Shown in pieces: positions 26,550 through 35,154 of a stretch of 64,000 nt of DNA. The position numbers were made by a program, and so were the translations under genes. The stretch is from CAWDDA01 sp963813345 (GTDB lineage Bacteria > Acidobacteriota > Blastocatellia > RBC074). The stretch lies in NCBI GenBank assembly GCA_963813345.1, contig CAWEYR010000024.1:248001-312000 (forward strand), read 5' to 3'. Position 1 is the stretch's first letter; each line of letters starts with the position of its first letter. The notes under the pieces were generated by a model, which did not search any database, was not told the origin of the DNA, and was given only the letters and a program-made list of their open reading frames with translations.

Positions 26550-27233
26550 ATGCAACTAGTTGTCACTGTTTGTATGCTGATCGTCCCGTTTGCCGCCACC
26601 TTTTTCCAGGAAAAGCTCCCCCGCTTCAAAGAGCAGACTATCGACCCTGCCGCGGGAGTGGGTTATGCCGTGACTGTGGCTGACATAAATCACGATGGCA
26701 GAACTGATATCGTCGTCGTGACGGAGAATCCGGACCAGGTTCTCTGGTACGAGAACCCCACTTGGAAACGGCGAGTCATTCTCGAAGGCGTCCCTAAGCT
26801 GCCGGTCTGCATACAGCCGCTGGACGTTGATGATGATGGCAAAGTTGAATTGATATTGGGTGCTGATTGGCAGCCTGGAAATACAAAGACGGGCGGCACC
26901 GTCTGGCTCCTCCGACGGCCGACTGACCTCAACCAACAATGGACGCCGATCAAGATCGACGAAGAGCCCACGATGCACCGAATGCGCGTCATGGATGTCG
27001 ACGGCAAGGGCTCGAAGGAGCTTGTCTGTTCGCCACTTCAAGGACGTGAAACTAAAGGGCCGGAATGGTGGAATGGCAGTGGCGTCTCGCTCTTTCTTCT
27101 TCGCCGTCCTGCAAAGCCGTTCACGGAGCCCTGGAAGCGCGAAGTCATCAACAATGAACTCCATATCAACCACAACGTGTGGCCTCTCGATTGGGATGGT
27201 GATCGCAAAGAGGAGATTCTCGCAGCCGCCTAG
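26550..27233 (+). CDS. Secreted VCBS/FG-GAP repeat protein, N-terminal part
   Basis: Beta-propeller protein with a signal peptide (MQLVVTVCMLIVPFAATFF). Calcium-binding FG-GAP-type repeats are visible as DINHDGRTDIVVV, DVDDDGKVELILG, DVDGKGSKELVC and DWDGDRKEEILAA. ATG 26550 is chosen because AAGGAG lies 7 bases upstream. The frame is cut by TAG at 27231-27233, yet continues open in the same frame for another 175 codons of equally good homology. Function is probably surface binding; no catalytic domain is seen. Confidence 0.8.
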   Translation: MQLVVTVCMLIVPFAATFFQEKLPRFKEQTIDPAAGVGYAVTVADINHDGRTDIVVVTENPDQVLWYENPTWKRRVILEGVPKLPVCIQPLDVDDDGKVELILGADWQPGNTKTGGTVWLLRRPTDLNQQWTPIKIDEEPTMHRMRVMDVDGKGSKELVCSPLQGRETKGPEWWNGSGVSLFLLRRPAKPFTEPWKREVINNELHINHNVWPLDWDGDRKEEILAAA

Positions 27234-27758
27234 GAAGGAATCTTTATCATCAGGAAAGCAGCGGATGGAAAGTGGGCTAAACAAAAGATCGGTGAAGGGC
27301 ACCCGGAAAAACGCGGAGCAGGTGAGATAAAAGCCGGGCGTCTGCCAGGCGGTAAACGTTACCTGGCGACGATCGAGCCGTGGCATGGTCAGGAGGCGGT
27401 CGTCTACACTTCGCCTGCTCAGGCCAATCAACTCTGGAGACGACGTACACTTGTTGAGGGCCACAAAGGTGGCCATGCTATCTGGACAGCCGATCTGACA
27501 GGCACCGGCGCAGACTCACTGGTGGTTGGCTTTCGCGGACCGCCTGAAGGCACTCTCGAGGATGGCGTTGTTTATCTCTTTCATCCGCTCGATAGCAGCG
27601 GGGAGAACTGGGAGAAACAAGTCCTCGATGCGAAAGGATTGGGCAGCGAAGATGTGATCTGCGCCGACCTTGACGGAGACCGAAAAGTCGACATCGTCGG
27701 TGTTGGCCGCAGTACAAAGAACGTCAAGATTTATTGGAATCAAGGAAGAGCGAAGTGA
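27234..27758 (+). pseudogene. VCBS/FG-GAP protein remainder after in-frame amber codon
   Basis: In-frame continuation after the TAG at 27231: EGIFIIRKAADGKWAKQKIG, then GRLPGGKRYLATIEPWHGQE, ADLTGTGADSLVVGFRG and DLDGDRKVDIVGVGRS to the natural stop at 27756. No start codon with a ribosome site is present near its beginning. This break is a nonsense change, not a frameshift, unlike nearly all other breaks in the window. A codon such as AAG or GAG one base away from TAG would restore a 402-residue protein. Confidence 0.7.
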
Positions 27759-27762
27759 TGCA

Positions 27763-27855
27763 GAGGGTACGTTGTACCGGCGTTTAGCCGGAATCGTCAC
27801 ATTGGAGTAACTCGAATGTGACGATTCCGGCTAAACGCCGGTACAACGTACCCTC
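27763..27855. repeat. Perfect 41-nt palindrome, family C, between convergent genes
   Basis: Arms 27763-27803 and 27815-27855 are exact reverse complements with an 11-nt loop. Each arm contains the small hairpin CCGGCGTTTAGCCGG and the motif GTACGTTGTACC. It starts 5 bases after the VCBS stop codon and overlaps the stop codon of the convergent ABC-2 permease (27854-27856), so the element defines that protein's last residues. Confidence 0.93.
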
Positions 27856-29005
27856 ATCGCACCTGTCGTCTGAAACGCATTGCGCTTACAAGAGTCAGAA
27901 ACACTCCCATACCAAGCAAGACAAGAGCATCGCCCCATATATCCACCAGACCGGCGCCGCGGAGGATGATTCCGCGCGTGATTTCGATAAGGTAAGTAGC
28001 CGGAATTACCTTGCTCATCCACTGAAAGAAGGTCGGCATCGAGTCAATCGGGAAAATGTAGCCTGACAGGAATATCGATGGCAGCAGCGTTCCAAATGTG
28101 AGTTGAATCGCTTCCTGTTGCGAGCTGGCTCTTGTCGATATCAACAATCCAAGTCCGAGCATCGTGAGAATAAATGGAAGTGTAATCAAGAGAAGCAGAG
28201 CGAGGCTTCCTTTTATCGGAACCTGAAAAAGCCAGCGCATGATTCCGATCACCACGAGCAGCTCCGCGAACGCGACAACTGCATACGGCACCATCTTGCC
28301 AACCATCAAGCCTAGCGGTCGAACGGGCGTCATTAACAATTGTTCGATCGTTCCCCGCTCCCGCTCTCTGACAATCGCAAATGCGGTCAGCAAGACTGTC
28401 ATCATTTGCAGAAGCACGACGATTAATCCGGGAATAAAAAAATTCGCCGAACGTGAATCCGGGTTGAACAGAATCTTTCTGCGTACTTCGACAGGTAAAG
28501 CAATTCGTCCATCTTCTGACAAAAGCAGCCGGTCGAAAGATTCCTGGTACGCAATGGCATTCGCGACATTCGACATCTCGCCAGCCACGGTCGAATCGGA
28601 ACCATCAATGAGGATCAGTACCTGAGCCGTATTGCCTGCTAACAGATTTCTTGAGTAATCGGGAGGAATTTTGATACCAACACGAGCTCTGCCTGCAATA
28701 ATCGCCCGGTTGAGCTCTTCGTCCGAACTGACGTTTTCAACGATTCGAAAATCATCGGAGTTGATGAACCGATCGAGCAGGCGCCGGCTGTCCTGAGACG
28801 GAGCGGCATCATAAACGACGGTCTTGACGTTGCGAACGTTGGTGTTTATCGCGTAACCGAGAAGCAGCAATTGCACCACTGGAACGAGTACGGTGAAGAA
28901 GAGCGCCATCGGATCGCGTCGAATATGGATTGCTTCTTTGCGAAGCACTGGCAAGAAGCCGCCAAACGGGCCCGACGGTGGTCGCAGATCTTTTCGATCG
29001 TTCAT
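27854..29005 (-). CDS. ABC-2 type transporter permease (YbhS/YhhJ-like)
   Basis: Integral membrane exporter subunit, 383 residues. A first helix (DPMALFFTVLVPVVQLLLLG) is followed by a large extracytoplasmic domain and five C-terminal helices; FAIVRERERGTIEQLLMTPV is the diagnostic ABC-2 motif and LLPSIFLSGYIFPIDSMPTF the re-entrant region. The ATG overlaps the stop of the upstream ATPase gene by 4 bases, making an ATPase-permease pair. No adaptor is adjacent, so the substrate cannot be predicted. Confidence 0.9.
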   Translation of the reverse strand: MNDRKDLRPPSGPFGGFLPVLRKEAIHIRRDPMALFFTVLVPVVQLLLLGYAINTNVRNVKTVVYDAAPSQDSRRLLDRFINSDDFRIVENVSSDEELNRAIIAGRARVGIKIPPDYSRNLLAGNTAQVLILIDGSDSTVAGEMSNVANAIAYQESFDRLLLSEDGRIALPVEVRRKILFNPDSRSANFFIPGLIVVLLQMMTVLLTAFAIVRERERGTIEQLLMTPVRPLGLMVGKMVPYAVVAFAELLVVIGIMRWLFQVPIKGSLALLLLITLPFILTMLGLGLLISTRASSQQEAIQLTFGTLLPSIFLSGYIFPIDSMPTFFQWMSKVIPATYLIEITRGIILRGAGLVDIWGDALVLLGMGVFLTLVSAMRFRRQVR

Positions 29006-29262
29006 CTGTTTCCGGAAGCCAGTTCGTGCTCGGTGTTAGCGGCCGTCAATGCGACAAACACATCCTCAAGTGACGGGGAAATCGGCCGGATCTCAACCTC
29101 TGAAAAACCATCCGAAGCAAGGTCGACTCTCAACTGCTCATCGGTAGCTGAATCATCCATAAGGACGCGAATGTTGTCACCAAAGATTGTTGCGCTGCGC
29201 ACGTATGGCCGGTTGTTGAGTCTCGAGAGCGCTGCCGCTGTGTTCCGCGTCGATACTTCCAC
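29002..29262 (-). CDS. ABC transporter ATPase, C-terminal part
   Basis: C-terminal tail of the ATPase gene that starts at 29965. It contains RVEVSTRNTAAALSRLNNRP and ends with the family-typical ISPSLEDVFVALTAANTE, seen in ATPases of ABC-2 drug or natural-product exporters. A connecting segment, AYGTPDELKDIPDVS, is read in another frame at about 29290-29340 (within 29177-29401). Confidence 0.7.
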   Translation of the reverse strand: MEVSTRNTAAALSRLNNRPYVRSATIFGDNIRVLMDDSATDEQLRVDLASDGFSEVEIRPISPSLEDVFVALTAANTEHELASGNR

Positions 29263-29309
29263 GCGTCTCGTTCCCTCGAGGAGAAACGTCAGGAATATCC
29301 TTCAGCTCA

Positions 29310-29909
29310 TCAGGAGTGCCATAAGCGATCAAGATGCGAAAGATAGATATAGCCGATCCGGCCGCAGCGTTCAGCTTCGTCCATATAGTGAGTCGTAACA
29401 AAGAACGTTATGCCAAGACTCGAGAGGTGGAAAAGGAGGTCCCAAAGGTCTCTTCGGGCAACCGGATCGATTCCCGCAGTCGGCTCATCCAGAAACATGA
29501 CTCGCGGTTCGTGAACAAAAGCGCAGGCAAGCGCGAGGCGTTGTTTCCAGCCGCCGGATAACTTTCCGGCGCGACGGTCAAGATATGGTGCCAACTGTGT
29601 GAGCTCGATGATTTCTGCGCGCCGCCGCTTCGAGGTAGTCGCCGTGAAGCCCGTACACGCCCGCGTAGAAGTTAATATTTTCTTCGACCGTAAGGTCAGA
29701 ATAGAGGCTGAAGTTCTGGGACATGTAGCCGACACGTTCACGGATGCTCGATGACTGTGTGACGCAGTCAAAACCGAGAACCGTGCCCGTGCCCGAGGTG
29801 GGTTTGAGCAACCCGCAAAGAGCCTTGATAACAGTTGTTTTCCCTGAGCCGTTTGGGCCGAGAAAGCCAAAGATCTCACCTTCTTCGACTTTAAGCGAGA
29901 CCTGATCAA
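29310..29909 (-). CDS. ABC transporter ATPase, middle part
   Basis: Piece with the catalytic core after the Walker A region. Homology starts near 29610 (EIIELTQLAPYLDRRAGKL) and shows the ABC signature LSGGWKQRLALACAFVHEP, Walker B VMFLDEPTAGIDP, and the H-loop FFVTTHYMDEAERC. It loses homology near 29340 after GRIGYIYLS. The codons before 29610 are an out-of-frame shadow of the first piece. Confidence 0.8.
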   Translation of the reverse strand: MIRSRLKSKKVRSLAFSAQTAQGKQLLSRLFAGCSNPPRARARFSVLTASHSHRASVNVSATCPRTSASILTLRSKKILTSTRACTGFTATTSKRRRAEIIELTQLAPYLDRRAGKLSGGWKQRLALACAFVHEPRVMFLDEPTAGIDPVARRDLWDLLFHLSSLGITFFVTTHYMDEAERCGRIGYIYLSHLDRLWHS

Positions 29910-29965
29910 CTGCGGTGAAAGCTGCCAAAGCGGATCGTCAAGTGATCAGTCGAAATGGCTGGCAT
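29578..29965 (-). CDS. ABC transporter ATPase, N-terminal part
   Basis: N-terminal piece of the ATP-binding subunit partnering the ABC-2 permease. I place the start at ATG 29965, giving MPAISTDHLTIRFGSF; an extra base near 29915 then moves the frame into TAVDQVSLKVEEGEIFGFLG with Walker A GPNGSGKTT and the Q-loop GYMSQNFSLYSDLTVEENIN. Homology ends near 29610. In total four indels are inferred in this about 310-codon gene (about 29915, 29610, 29340 and 29280). Confidence 0.78.
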
Positions 29966-30013
29966 TGTGACGGTCAACTCATCCGGCCTCGCTACCCTTC
30001 GCGCGGAGCCTGG

Positions 30014-30535
30014 CTATTTGACTCCCAGGAGCTCGAGATCAAAGAGCAGGGTCGAATTGGGGGGAATGGCGGGCGGATTTCCCTGGCTTCCATAACCGAG
30101 GTTTGGAGGAACAATCAGCTGCCGTTTGCCTCCGACCTTCATAGTCATAACACCCTCGTCCAAGCCTTTTATCATTGGATCTTTGCCGAGCTGATATGTC
30201 ATGGGAGCCTTGCCTACGGAGCTGTCAAATTGAGTGCCGTTCTCGAGACGACCGGTGTAATGAACCGTTACTTTCTGTCCGCGAACAGGACTGGGACCTG
30301 TGCCTACGACCAGGTCAGTGTACCTGAGGCCCGATGGAGTTTTGATGGAGTGGTCGCGCCTTTGATAGACGTAGTAGCCTGCCGTGATCGCAGCTACAAG
30401 AGCCGTCACAATTGCGATCACCATTCCGCTGGGCTGGCGCTTTCCCGTATCGCCCGATCGAGATGAGGTTACTTCTTTAGGGACGTATCCCTTCGCTTTT
30501 TTGGCATCATCCTGTCGTTTTCGACTTGTTGGCAA
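30014..30535 (-). CDS. FKBP-type peptidyl-prolyl cis-trans isomerase, membrane-anchored
   Basis: Prolyl isomerase of 173 residues. A charged N-terminus is followed by one membrane helix (MVIAIVTALVAAITAGYYVY, about residues 38-57), then an FKBP domain: VVGTGPSPVRGQKVTVHYTG, FDSSVGKAPMTYQLG, MIKGLDEGVMTMKVGGKRQL and LGYGSQGNPPAIPPNSTLLF. The domain would face the periplasm and assist folding of exported proteins. The reading frame is complete; it lies about 50 bases upstream of the ABC exporter genes. Confidence 0.92.
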   Translation of the reverse strand: MPTSRKRQDDAKKAKGYVPKEVTSSRSGDTGKRQPSGMVIAIVTALVAAITAGYYVYQRRDHSIKTPSGLRYTDLVVGTGPSPVRGQKVTVHYTGRLENGTQFDSSVGKAPMTYQLGKDPMIKGLDEGVMTMKVGGKRQLIVPPNLGYGSQGNPPAIPPNSTLLFDLELLGVK

Positions 30536-30747
30536 TTTCTTTCTCCATGAATCAGGGTTTCAGAAAGCGAATCATGCTTTTAAATCGGCGGATGACGGAA
30601 GTCAATCACCGGCGAGTGCATCTGGAGTCGCGAACAGATTGACAGGGCTATGCACTGGCCCAATAATGCCACGTCCATCCACTTCGTGGTTGCAGTCAGA
30701 CCACGACACCTTGTAAAAGAATTTTCTTACCACTGGAGAAAAGAAGA

Positions 30748-31355
30748 ATGTCGAAGACAACTCGCAGAGATCTGCTCAAGGTTGCCGGAGCCGGAACCGT
30801 GGCTGCCGGGCTGGGAGCCATAACAAAAGCCGAAACGGCCAAGACCAAAACGGCTGGTCACGCTGCGCACGACCACAAACCCCTTAGCGGCCCCCTTGCC
30901 AGCGCGACAGTAAGCTTTGGACAATGGCGACACGGATCGCCGTTCGATCGAATGGCTCCTGACGCTTGACTCCGGCTCCTCCTCCACCCGACCGGCGGCC
31001 AAACAATATTCTCCGTAACATTCATCTGCTGACACCAAACGAGGTGACGATCAAAGCAGGGGGATCGGTAAACTTCATCGTTGCCGGTTTTCACCAAATA
31101 GTGATTTACGACAATGTGTCGGGTCCGTCAGACATCAATCACTCCTGATCGTATTCCCGATACCCGGTCTTCCCCCATTGGTCGACTGACCCCGTCGATC
31201 GTATCTACCGAGGCATTGACCCGAGACTAATGTCCCCCAGCAAGACAGAGTGGAGGTAGTCCACTTTCCGAAACCGGGTCGTTACCTCGTAATATGTGGT
31301 GTCTTACCACATTTCGCTCGATAACATGTTTGGCTGGGTAAGAGTCCTTCCGTAG
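30748..31355 (+). pseudogene. Cupredoxin-like (plastocyanin-type) Tat-exported protein, multiply frameshifted
   Basis: Starts MSKTTRRDLLKVAGAGTVAA, a twin-arginine leader. Changing frames then gives PNEVTIKAGGSVNFIVAGFH (about 31030-31090), DRVEVVHFPKPGRYLVICGV (about 31245-31300) and NMFGWVRVLP to the stop at 31353. The pieces together carry type 1 copper ligands: His in GFHQ, Cys in ICGV, His in LPHF, Met in NMFG. At least four frame changes lie between 30960 and 31315. It may be a real decayed gene or an error cluster. The product would be a small periplasmic electron carrier. Confidence 0.6.
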
Positions 31356-31366
31356 ATTCCATGCAT

Positions 31367-31481
31367 GTAGTACCGCCTTCAGGCGGAATCTTCGAGTACG
31401 TTGTACCGCCTTTTAGGCGGAATCGTGACTGCCAAGGTCATGGCAGTCACGATTCCGGCTAAAGGCCGGTACAACGTACTC
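31367..31481. repeat. Family C: one single copy plus an imperfect 41-nt palindrome
   Basis: A single unit at 31367-31393 (hairpin CCGCCTTCAGGCGG) is followed by arms 31394-31434 and 31441-31481. The arms differ at three positions, all in the small hairpin: the left arm has CCGCCTTTTAGGCGG and the right arm, in its own direction, CCGGCCTTTAGCCGG. Two of the three changes are a C-G to G-C swap, so each arm's own hairpin stays paired. Located between the broken cupredoxin and argC. Confidence 0.9.
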
Positions 31482-31534
31482 TCTTTCATTCTCTCCCAAA
31501 ACCTTCCTTCCTGTAGTACGATAGTCGTTTATTT

Positions 31535-32584
31535 ATGGCTCAGGGGAGAAGCTTACGAACTATCGTTGCAGGTGCGACCGGCTATTCTGGCCGCGAGCTT
31601 GTGCGTCTGCTTGCGAATCATCCGGAGATGTCGCTCGTAGGCGCGTTCGCATCGACAAACGCGAAGTCGACACCACTCGATGAGATTCATCCCCATCTCA
31701 AAGGGCTGACATCGCTAGCGTGCGAACCTTTCGATCCCGACTCTGTCAAGCGCCTCGCCCCCGACGTAATCTTTCTCGCGACACCCAACGAATTCTCACA
31801 CGAGATCGTGCCGTCGATGCTCGAGACGGGCGCAACCGTGATTGACGTCAGTGGCGCCTTCCGTCTTCGCAACGCATCCGACTATTCCAGGTACTACGGG
31901 TTTGAGCATACACGACCGGATCTGCTGAAGACCGCCTGCTATGGCTTGACCGAATTCGCGCGCGAAGAGTTGCCGGGAGCAAAGCTGATTGCAAATCCAG
32001 GGTGCTATCCGACTTCAGTACTGATTCCAGTCAGGCCGCTTCTGGATGCCGGGCTTGTCTCGGCCGGAAGGCCTATCATCGCCGATTCGAAATCGGGTGT
32101 GACTGGCGCCGGGAAGACACCGAGCCTGGTCACCCACTTTGCAGAGGTGAGTGAGAATTTTTCGGCATACAACGTTCTTCGTCACCGGCATGCGCCCGAG
32201 ATCGCACAGGGATTGTCTTTACCGGCAGTCTCCTCATCGCTCATCTTTACTCCACATCTGTTGCCGATAAACCGGGGCATTCTTTCGACCATTTATCTCC
32301 GCGTGAACGACGGAGTGGGACGTCGCGACATCCTTTCGGTGTGGAAAGAGCGGTTTCGCGGTGCACCTTTTGTCAGAGTCTTCGACGGGTCGCAGCTTCC
32401 GGAGATCAAGTTCGCCGCTCATACGCCATATTGTGATATCGGAGTTGTCGTTGACGAGTCTACGGGAGAGGCTGTCGTAGTCTCCGCAATCGACAACCTG
32501 CTCAAGGGTGCGGCGAGCCAGGCCATACAGAATGCAAACCTGGCATTGGGTTTCAGCGAAAGCTCGGGTCTGCTGCCGCAATGA
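31535..32584 (+). CDS. argC: N-acetyl-gamma-glutamyl-phosphate reductase
   Basis: Third step of arginine synthesis: NADPH reduction of N-acetylglutamyl phosphate to the semialdehyde. Motifs are the dinucleotide fold TIVAGATGYSGRELVRLL, the catalytic-Cys block LIANPGCYPTSVLIPV, DSKSGVTGAGKTPS, and LLPINRGILSTIYL. 349 residues, normal. It opens the operon argC-argB-argD-NAGS-argJ; its stop overlaps the argB start by 4 bases. Confidence 0.96.
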   Translation: MAQGRSLRTIVAGATGYSGRELVRLLANHPEMSLVGAFASTNAKSTPLDEIHPHLKGLTSLACEPFDPDSVKRLAPDVIFLATPNEFSHEIVPSMLETGATVIDVSGAFRLRNASDYSRYYGFEHTRPDLLKTACYGLTEFAREELPGAKLIANPGCYPTSVLIPVRPLLDAGLVSAGRPIIADSKSGVTGAGKTPSLVTHFAEVSENFSAYNVLRHRHAPEIAQGLSLPAVSSSLIFTPHLLPINRGILSTIYLRVNDGVGRRDILSVWKERFRGAPFVRVFDGSQLPEIKFAAHTPYCDIGVVVDESTGEAVVVSAIDNLLKGAASQAIQNANLALGFSESSGLLPQ

Positions 32585-33393
32585 ATCCGGTCGTTATCAA
32601 ACTCGGCGGCAGCGTGCTGGTTGACGAGAGTCTGAGAGGGAAACTCGTCGCTCAGATTATTGCTCTGCGAGAGGCAAAGCTCGATGTCGTCATCGTTCAC
32701 GGCGGCGGCAAACAGATTGGCGCGATGCTCGAGAAGCTTGGTGTCGAATCGAGTTTTCACGATGGACTGCGAATCACCGACGAGCCAACCAGGGATGTGG
32801 TCCAGATGGTGCTTGCCGGCAAGGTTGGAAAAGATCTGGTTGCGGAGCTTGGCCGTGCGGGCATAGCGTCGGTCGGAATTGCTGGCGGTGACGGCTTGAG
32901 TTTTCGCGCCAGCCGGGTCGCGGCTGCAGATGGAGTAGATCTCGGATACGTCGGTGAGATCGCAGTCACGCGTCCGGAGCTCATTCAAGGTTTGATCGCG
33001 CTTGGAATGGTTCCAGTCGTTGCGTGTCTGGGCCTCGGAGTTAACGACTGGCAGTACTACAACGTTAATGGTGATCAGATGGCGGCGACTGTCGCCATCA
33101 CCTGCAGCGCCTCCGAGCTTGTCTTTGTCACCGACGTCGGCGGAGTCAGGGACAAGAATGGCACACAGATAGATTCTCTCGACAGGGCCGGGATTCTCGA
33201 TCTGCTCGACTCGGGAGCCGCCAGCGGAGGAATGAGACCCAAGCTTCGAGCATGTCTTGAGGCTCTCGATGGCGGAATAGAAAGGATTCGCATTGTCGGG
33301 GCGTCAACTGCCGATGTGCTTCCCAAAGCTATTCTTGAAAATCAACAGATTGGAACTTCAATAACTCATGATGTCAGCCGGAATTCCGCCTGA
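32581..33393 (+). CDS. argB: Acetylglutamate kinase
   Basis: Phosphorylates N-acetylglutamate (second step). Amino-acid-kinase fold with VVIKLGGSVLVDE, the glycine loop VIVHGGGKQIGAMLEKLGVE, VGIAGGDGLSFRASR, and FVTDVGGVRDKNG near the ATP site, ending in the usual SGGMRPKL segment. 270 residues; the N-terminal helix that binds arginine in feedback-sensitive enzymes appears absent, so this form may not be arginine-inhibited (inference). Coupled to argC by an ATGA overlap. Confidence 0.95.
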   Translation: MNPVVIKLGGSVLVDESLRGKLVAQIIALREAKLDVVIVHGGGKQIGAMLEKLGVESSFHDGLRITDEPTRDVVQMVLAGKVGKDLVAELGRAGIASVGIAGGDGLSFRASRVAAADGVDLGYVGEIAVTRPELIQGLIALGMVPVVACLGLGVNDWQYYNVNGDQMAATVAITCSASELVFVTDVGGVRDKNGTQIDSLDRAGILDLLDSGAASGGMRPKLRACLEALDGGIERIRIVGASTADVLPKAILENQQIGTSITHDVSRNSA

Positions 33394-34624
33394 GGGCGGT
33401 GTCAAATACACGCAACTCGACCACATCAAATCACTTGAAACACAGTATCTGATGCCGACCTATGCCAGGTCGCCGGTGCTCTTTGTTCGTGGAAAGAACT
33501 CGACTCTCTTTGATGACAGCGGCAAGTCTTATCTGGATTTCATTTCCGGGATTGGCGTCAATGTGCTTGGCTACGATCATCCTCGCGTTCGGCGCGTGCT
33601 GCGCGAAAGCGCGAAGTTGATGCATACCTCGAATCTCTACTATCACTCTTACCAGGGACCTCTCGCCGAGAAGATTGCCGCTGCAAGCGGCCTTTCGCGG
33701 GTCTTTTTCTGCAATACCGGAAGTGAGGCTGTTGAGGGCGCACTCAAGCTGGCGCGTGCCTGGCAGAAACGGCATGGGCGTGAAGACAAGACCGGCTTTG
33801 TCGCTCTTACAAACTCATTCCACGGCCGAACGATGGGGGCATTGTCAATAACGGCGCAGGCAAAGTACCGCACTCCGTTCGAACCGCTGATTCCCGGAGT
33901 CACTTTCATCGATGCGTCTTCGGGTGACGCGGCACTTTCAGAGGCGCGCGCTGCAATCAATGAACGTACTGCCGCAGTCATCGTGGAGACTATTCAGGGT
34001 GAGAGCGGAATTCGTCCTCTCAGCGATGCCTTTCTGGTTGCGGTTCGCGAAGCATGTGATAGAGCAGACGCTCTCATGATTCTTGATGAGGTTCAGTGCG
34101 GGCTTGGCCGCACAGGCAAAGTATTCGCCTTCGAGCACACTCAGGTGCGACCGGATGTTTTGTGTGTTGCAAAGCCGCTTGGGCTTGGCGTTCCTCTCGG
34201 TGCATTCGTTGCAGGAGAGAGAGCGGCTGACGGGCTCAAAGCCGGTGATCACGGGTCAACGTTTGGGGGTGGCCCCCTGGCTTGCAGGCTGAGTCTTGAG
34301 TTCTTTGAACTGCTTGACGAAGGTAAGCTGCTGGACCGCATCATCGATCTTGGAACCTTCTTCAGCAGGAAGTTGTCAAAGATGAGATCCCGTCATCCTG
34401 AGCTGATCACAGACGTTCGCGGTCTTGGATTGATGGTTGGAATCGAGCTCAGTTTTTCCGGTAAGGAGGTGGCGGCCAGGATGCTTGAGCGAGGCTACGT
34501 GATCAATTGCACACACGACAATGTGCTCCGGTTTCTTCCGCCGTACATCATCAAGAAATCCGAGATATCTTCGATGGTGGCCGCGCTGGAAGAAGCAATT
34601 GTCGAGACAGGAAGCAAGGCTTGA
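33368..34624 (+). CDS. argD: Acetylornithine aminotransferase
   Basis: PLP-dependent class III aminotransferase converting N-acetylglutamate semialdehyde to N-acetylornithine. Blocks: LFDDSGKSYLDFISGIGVNV, FFCNTGSEAVEGALKLARAW, FHGRTMGALSITAQAKYR, LMILDEVQCGLGRTGKVFAF, and the Schiff-base lysine in VLCVAKPLGLGVPLGAFVAG. 418 residues. It overlaps the end of argB by 26 bases if ATG 33368 is used. Family members can also serve in lysine synthesis, but the neighbours point to arginine. Confidence 0.93.
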   Translation: MMSAGIPPEGGVKYTQLDHIKSLETQYLMPTYARSPVLFVRGKNSTLFDDSGKSYLDFISGIGVNVLGYDHPRVRRVLRESAKLMHTSNLYYHSYQGPLAEKIAAASGLSRVFFCNTGSEAVEGALKLARAWQKRHGREDKTGFVALTNSFHGRTMGALSITAQAKYRTPFEPLIPGVTFIDASSGDAALSEARAAINERTAAVIVETIQGESGIRPLSDAFLVAVREACDRADALMILDEVQCGLGRTGKVFAFEHTQVRPDVLCVAKPLGLGVPLGAFVAGERAADGLKAGDHGSTFGGGPLACRLSLEFFELLDEGKLLDRIIDLGTFFSRKLSKMRSRHPELITDVRGLGLMVGIELSFSGKEVAARMLERGYVINCTHDNVLRFLPPYIIKKSEISSMVAALEEAIVETGSKA

Positions 34625-34629
34625 AGGAA

Positions 34630-35154
34630 ATGATTATCAGGCGAGCGACAACCGACGACGGTATTCAGATTCATGCTCTGATCAGCCAGTTCGCTAACCA
34701 GGAGCTGATGCTGCCGAGACCTTTGCTGAGCATCTATGAGAATATCCGCGACTTTTACGTTGCGGAAGTCGACGGCCGCATTGCGGGATGTTCAGGGCTT
34801 CATTTCACCTGGAGTGACATGGCGGAAGTCAGATCACTCGCTGTACATCCGGATTTTGGAGGGCGAGGCGTCGGCAGAGCACTTGTCGAAGCAAACGTCC
34901 AGGAGGCGCGCGAACACGGTCTGGTGCAGGTCTACGCTTTCACCTACGTAAAGGATTTTTTCGAGAAGATGGGCTTCCGTGTTGTTCCTCACGAGGAGAT
35001 GCCGCGCAAGGTATGGATGGATTGTGTCAATTGCCACAAGTTCAACTGCTGCGATGAAGTCGCAATGGTGCTCGATCTCGTGGAAGGCGCGAAACCAGAG
35101 CCGTTTGATGTCAGTCAGGTCAACGTCCCGGTTGTAAAATCCAAGAGATATTGA
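34630..35154 (+). CDS. GNAT-type N-acetylglutamate synthase-like protein
   Basis: Short GNAT acetyltransferase (174 residues), the stand-alone type thought to make N-acetylglutamate in bacteria lacking the long ArgA. CoA-binding motif A reads SLAVHPDFGGRGVGRALVEA; the C-terminal signature DCVNCHKFNCCDEVAMVLDL is characteristic of this subfamily. ATG 34630 is chosen because the longer in-frame extension lies inside argD; AAGGA lies 3 bases upstream. Position inside the arg operon supports the role. Confidence 0.88.
   Translation: MIIRRATTDDGIQIHALISQFANQELMLPRPLLSIYENIRDFYVAEVDGRIAGCSGLHFTWSDMAEVRSLAVHPDFGGRGVGRALVEANVQEAREHGLVQVYAFTYVKDFFEKMGFRVVPHEEMPRKVWMDCVNCHKFNCCDEVAMVLDLVEGAKPEPFDVSQVNVPVVKSKRY

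Noticed and set aside
26556..27476. Minus-strand open frame of 306 codons across the VCBS gene
   Set aside because: Spans the amber codon of the VCBS gene and looks like an intact alternative, but it has no domain signature and the plus strand has clear calcium-binding repeats.
27234..27758. Amber codon at 27231 as recoding (stop-codon reassignment)
   Set aside because: Other intact genes in the window use TAG as a normal stop (for example the M20 peptidase and the USP gene), so code reassignment is not supported.
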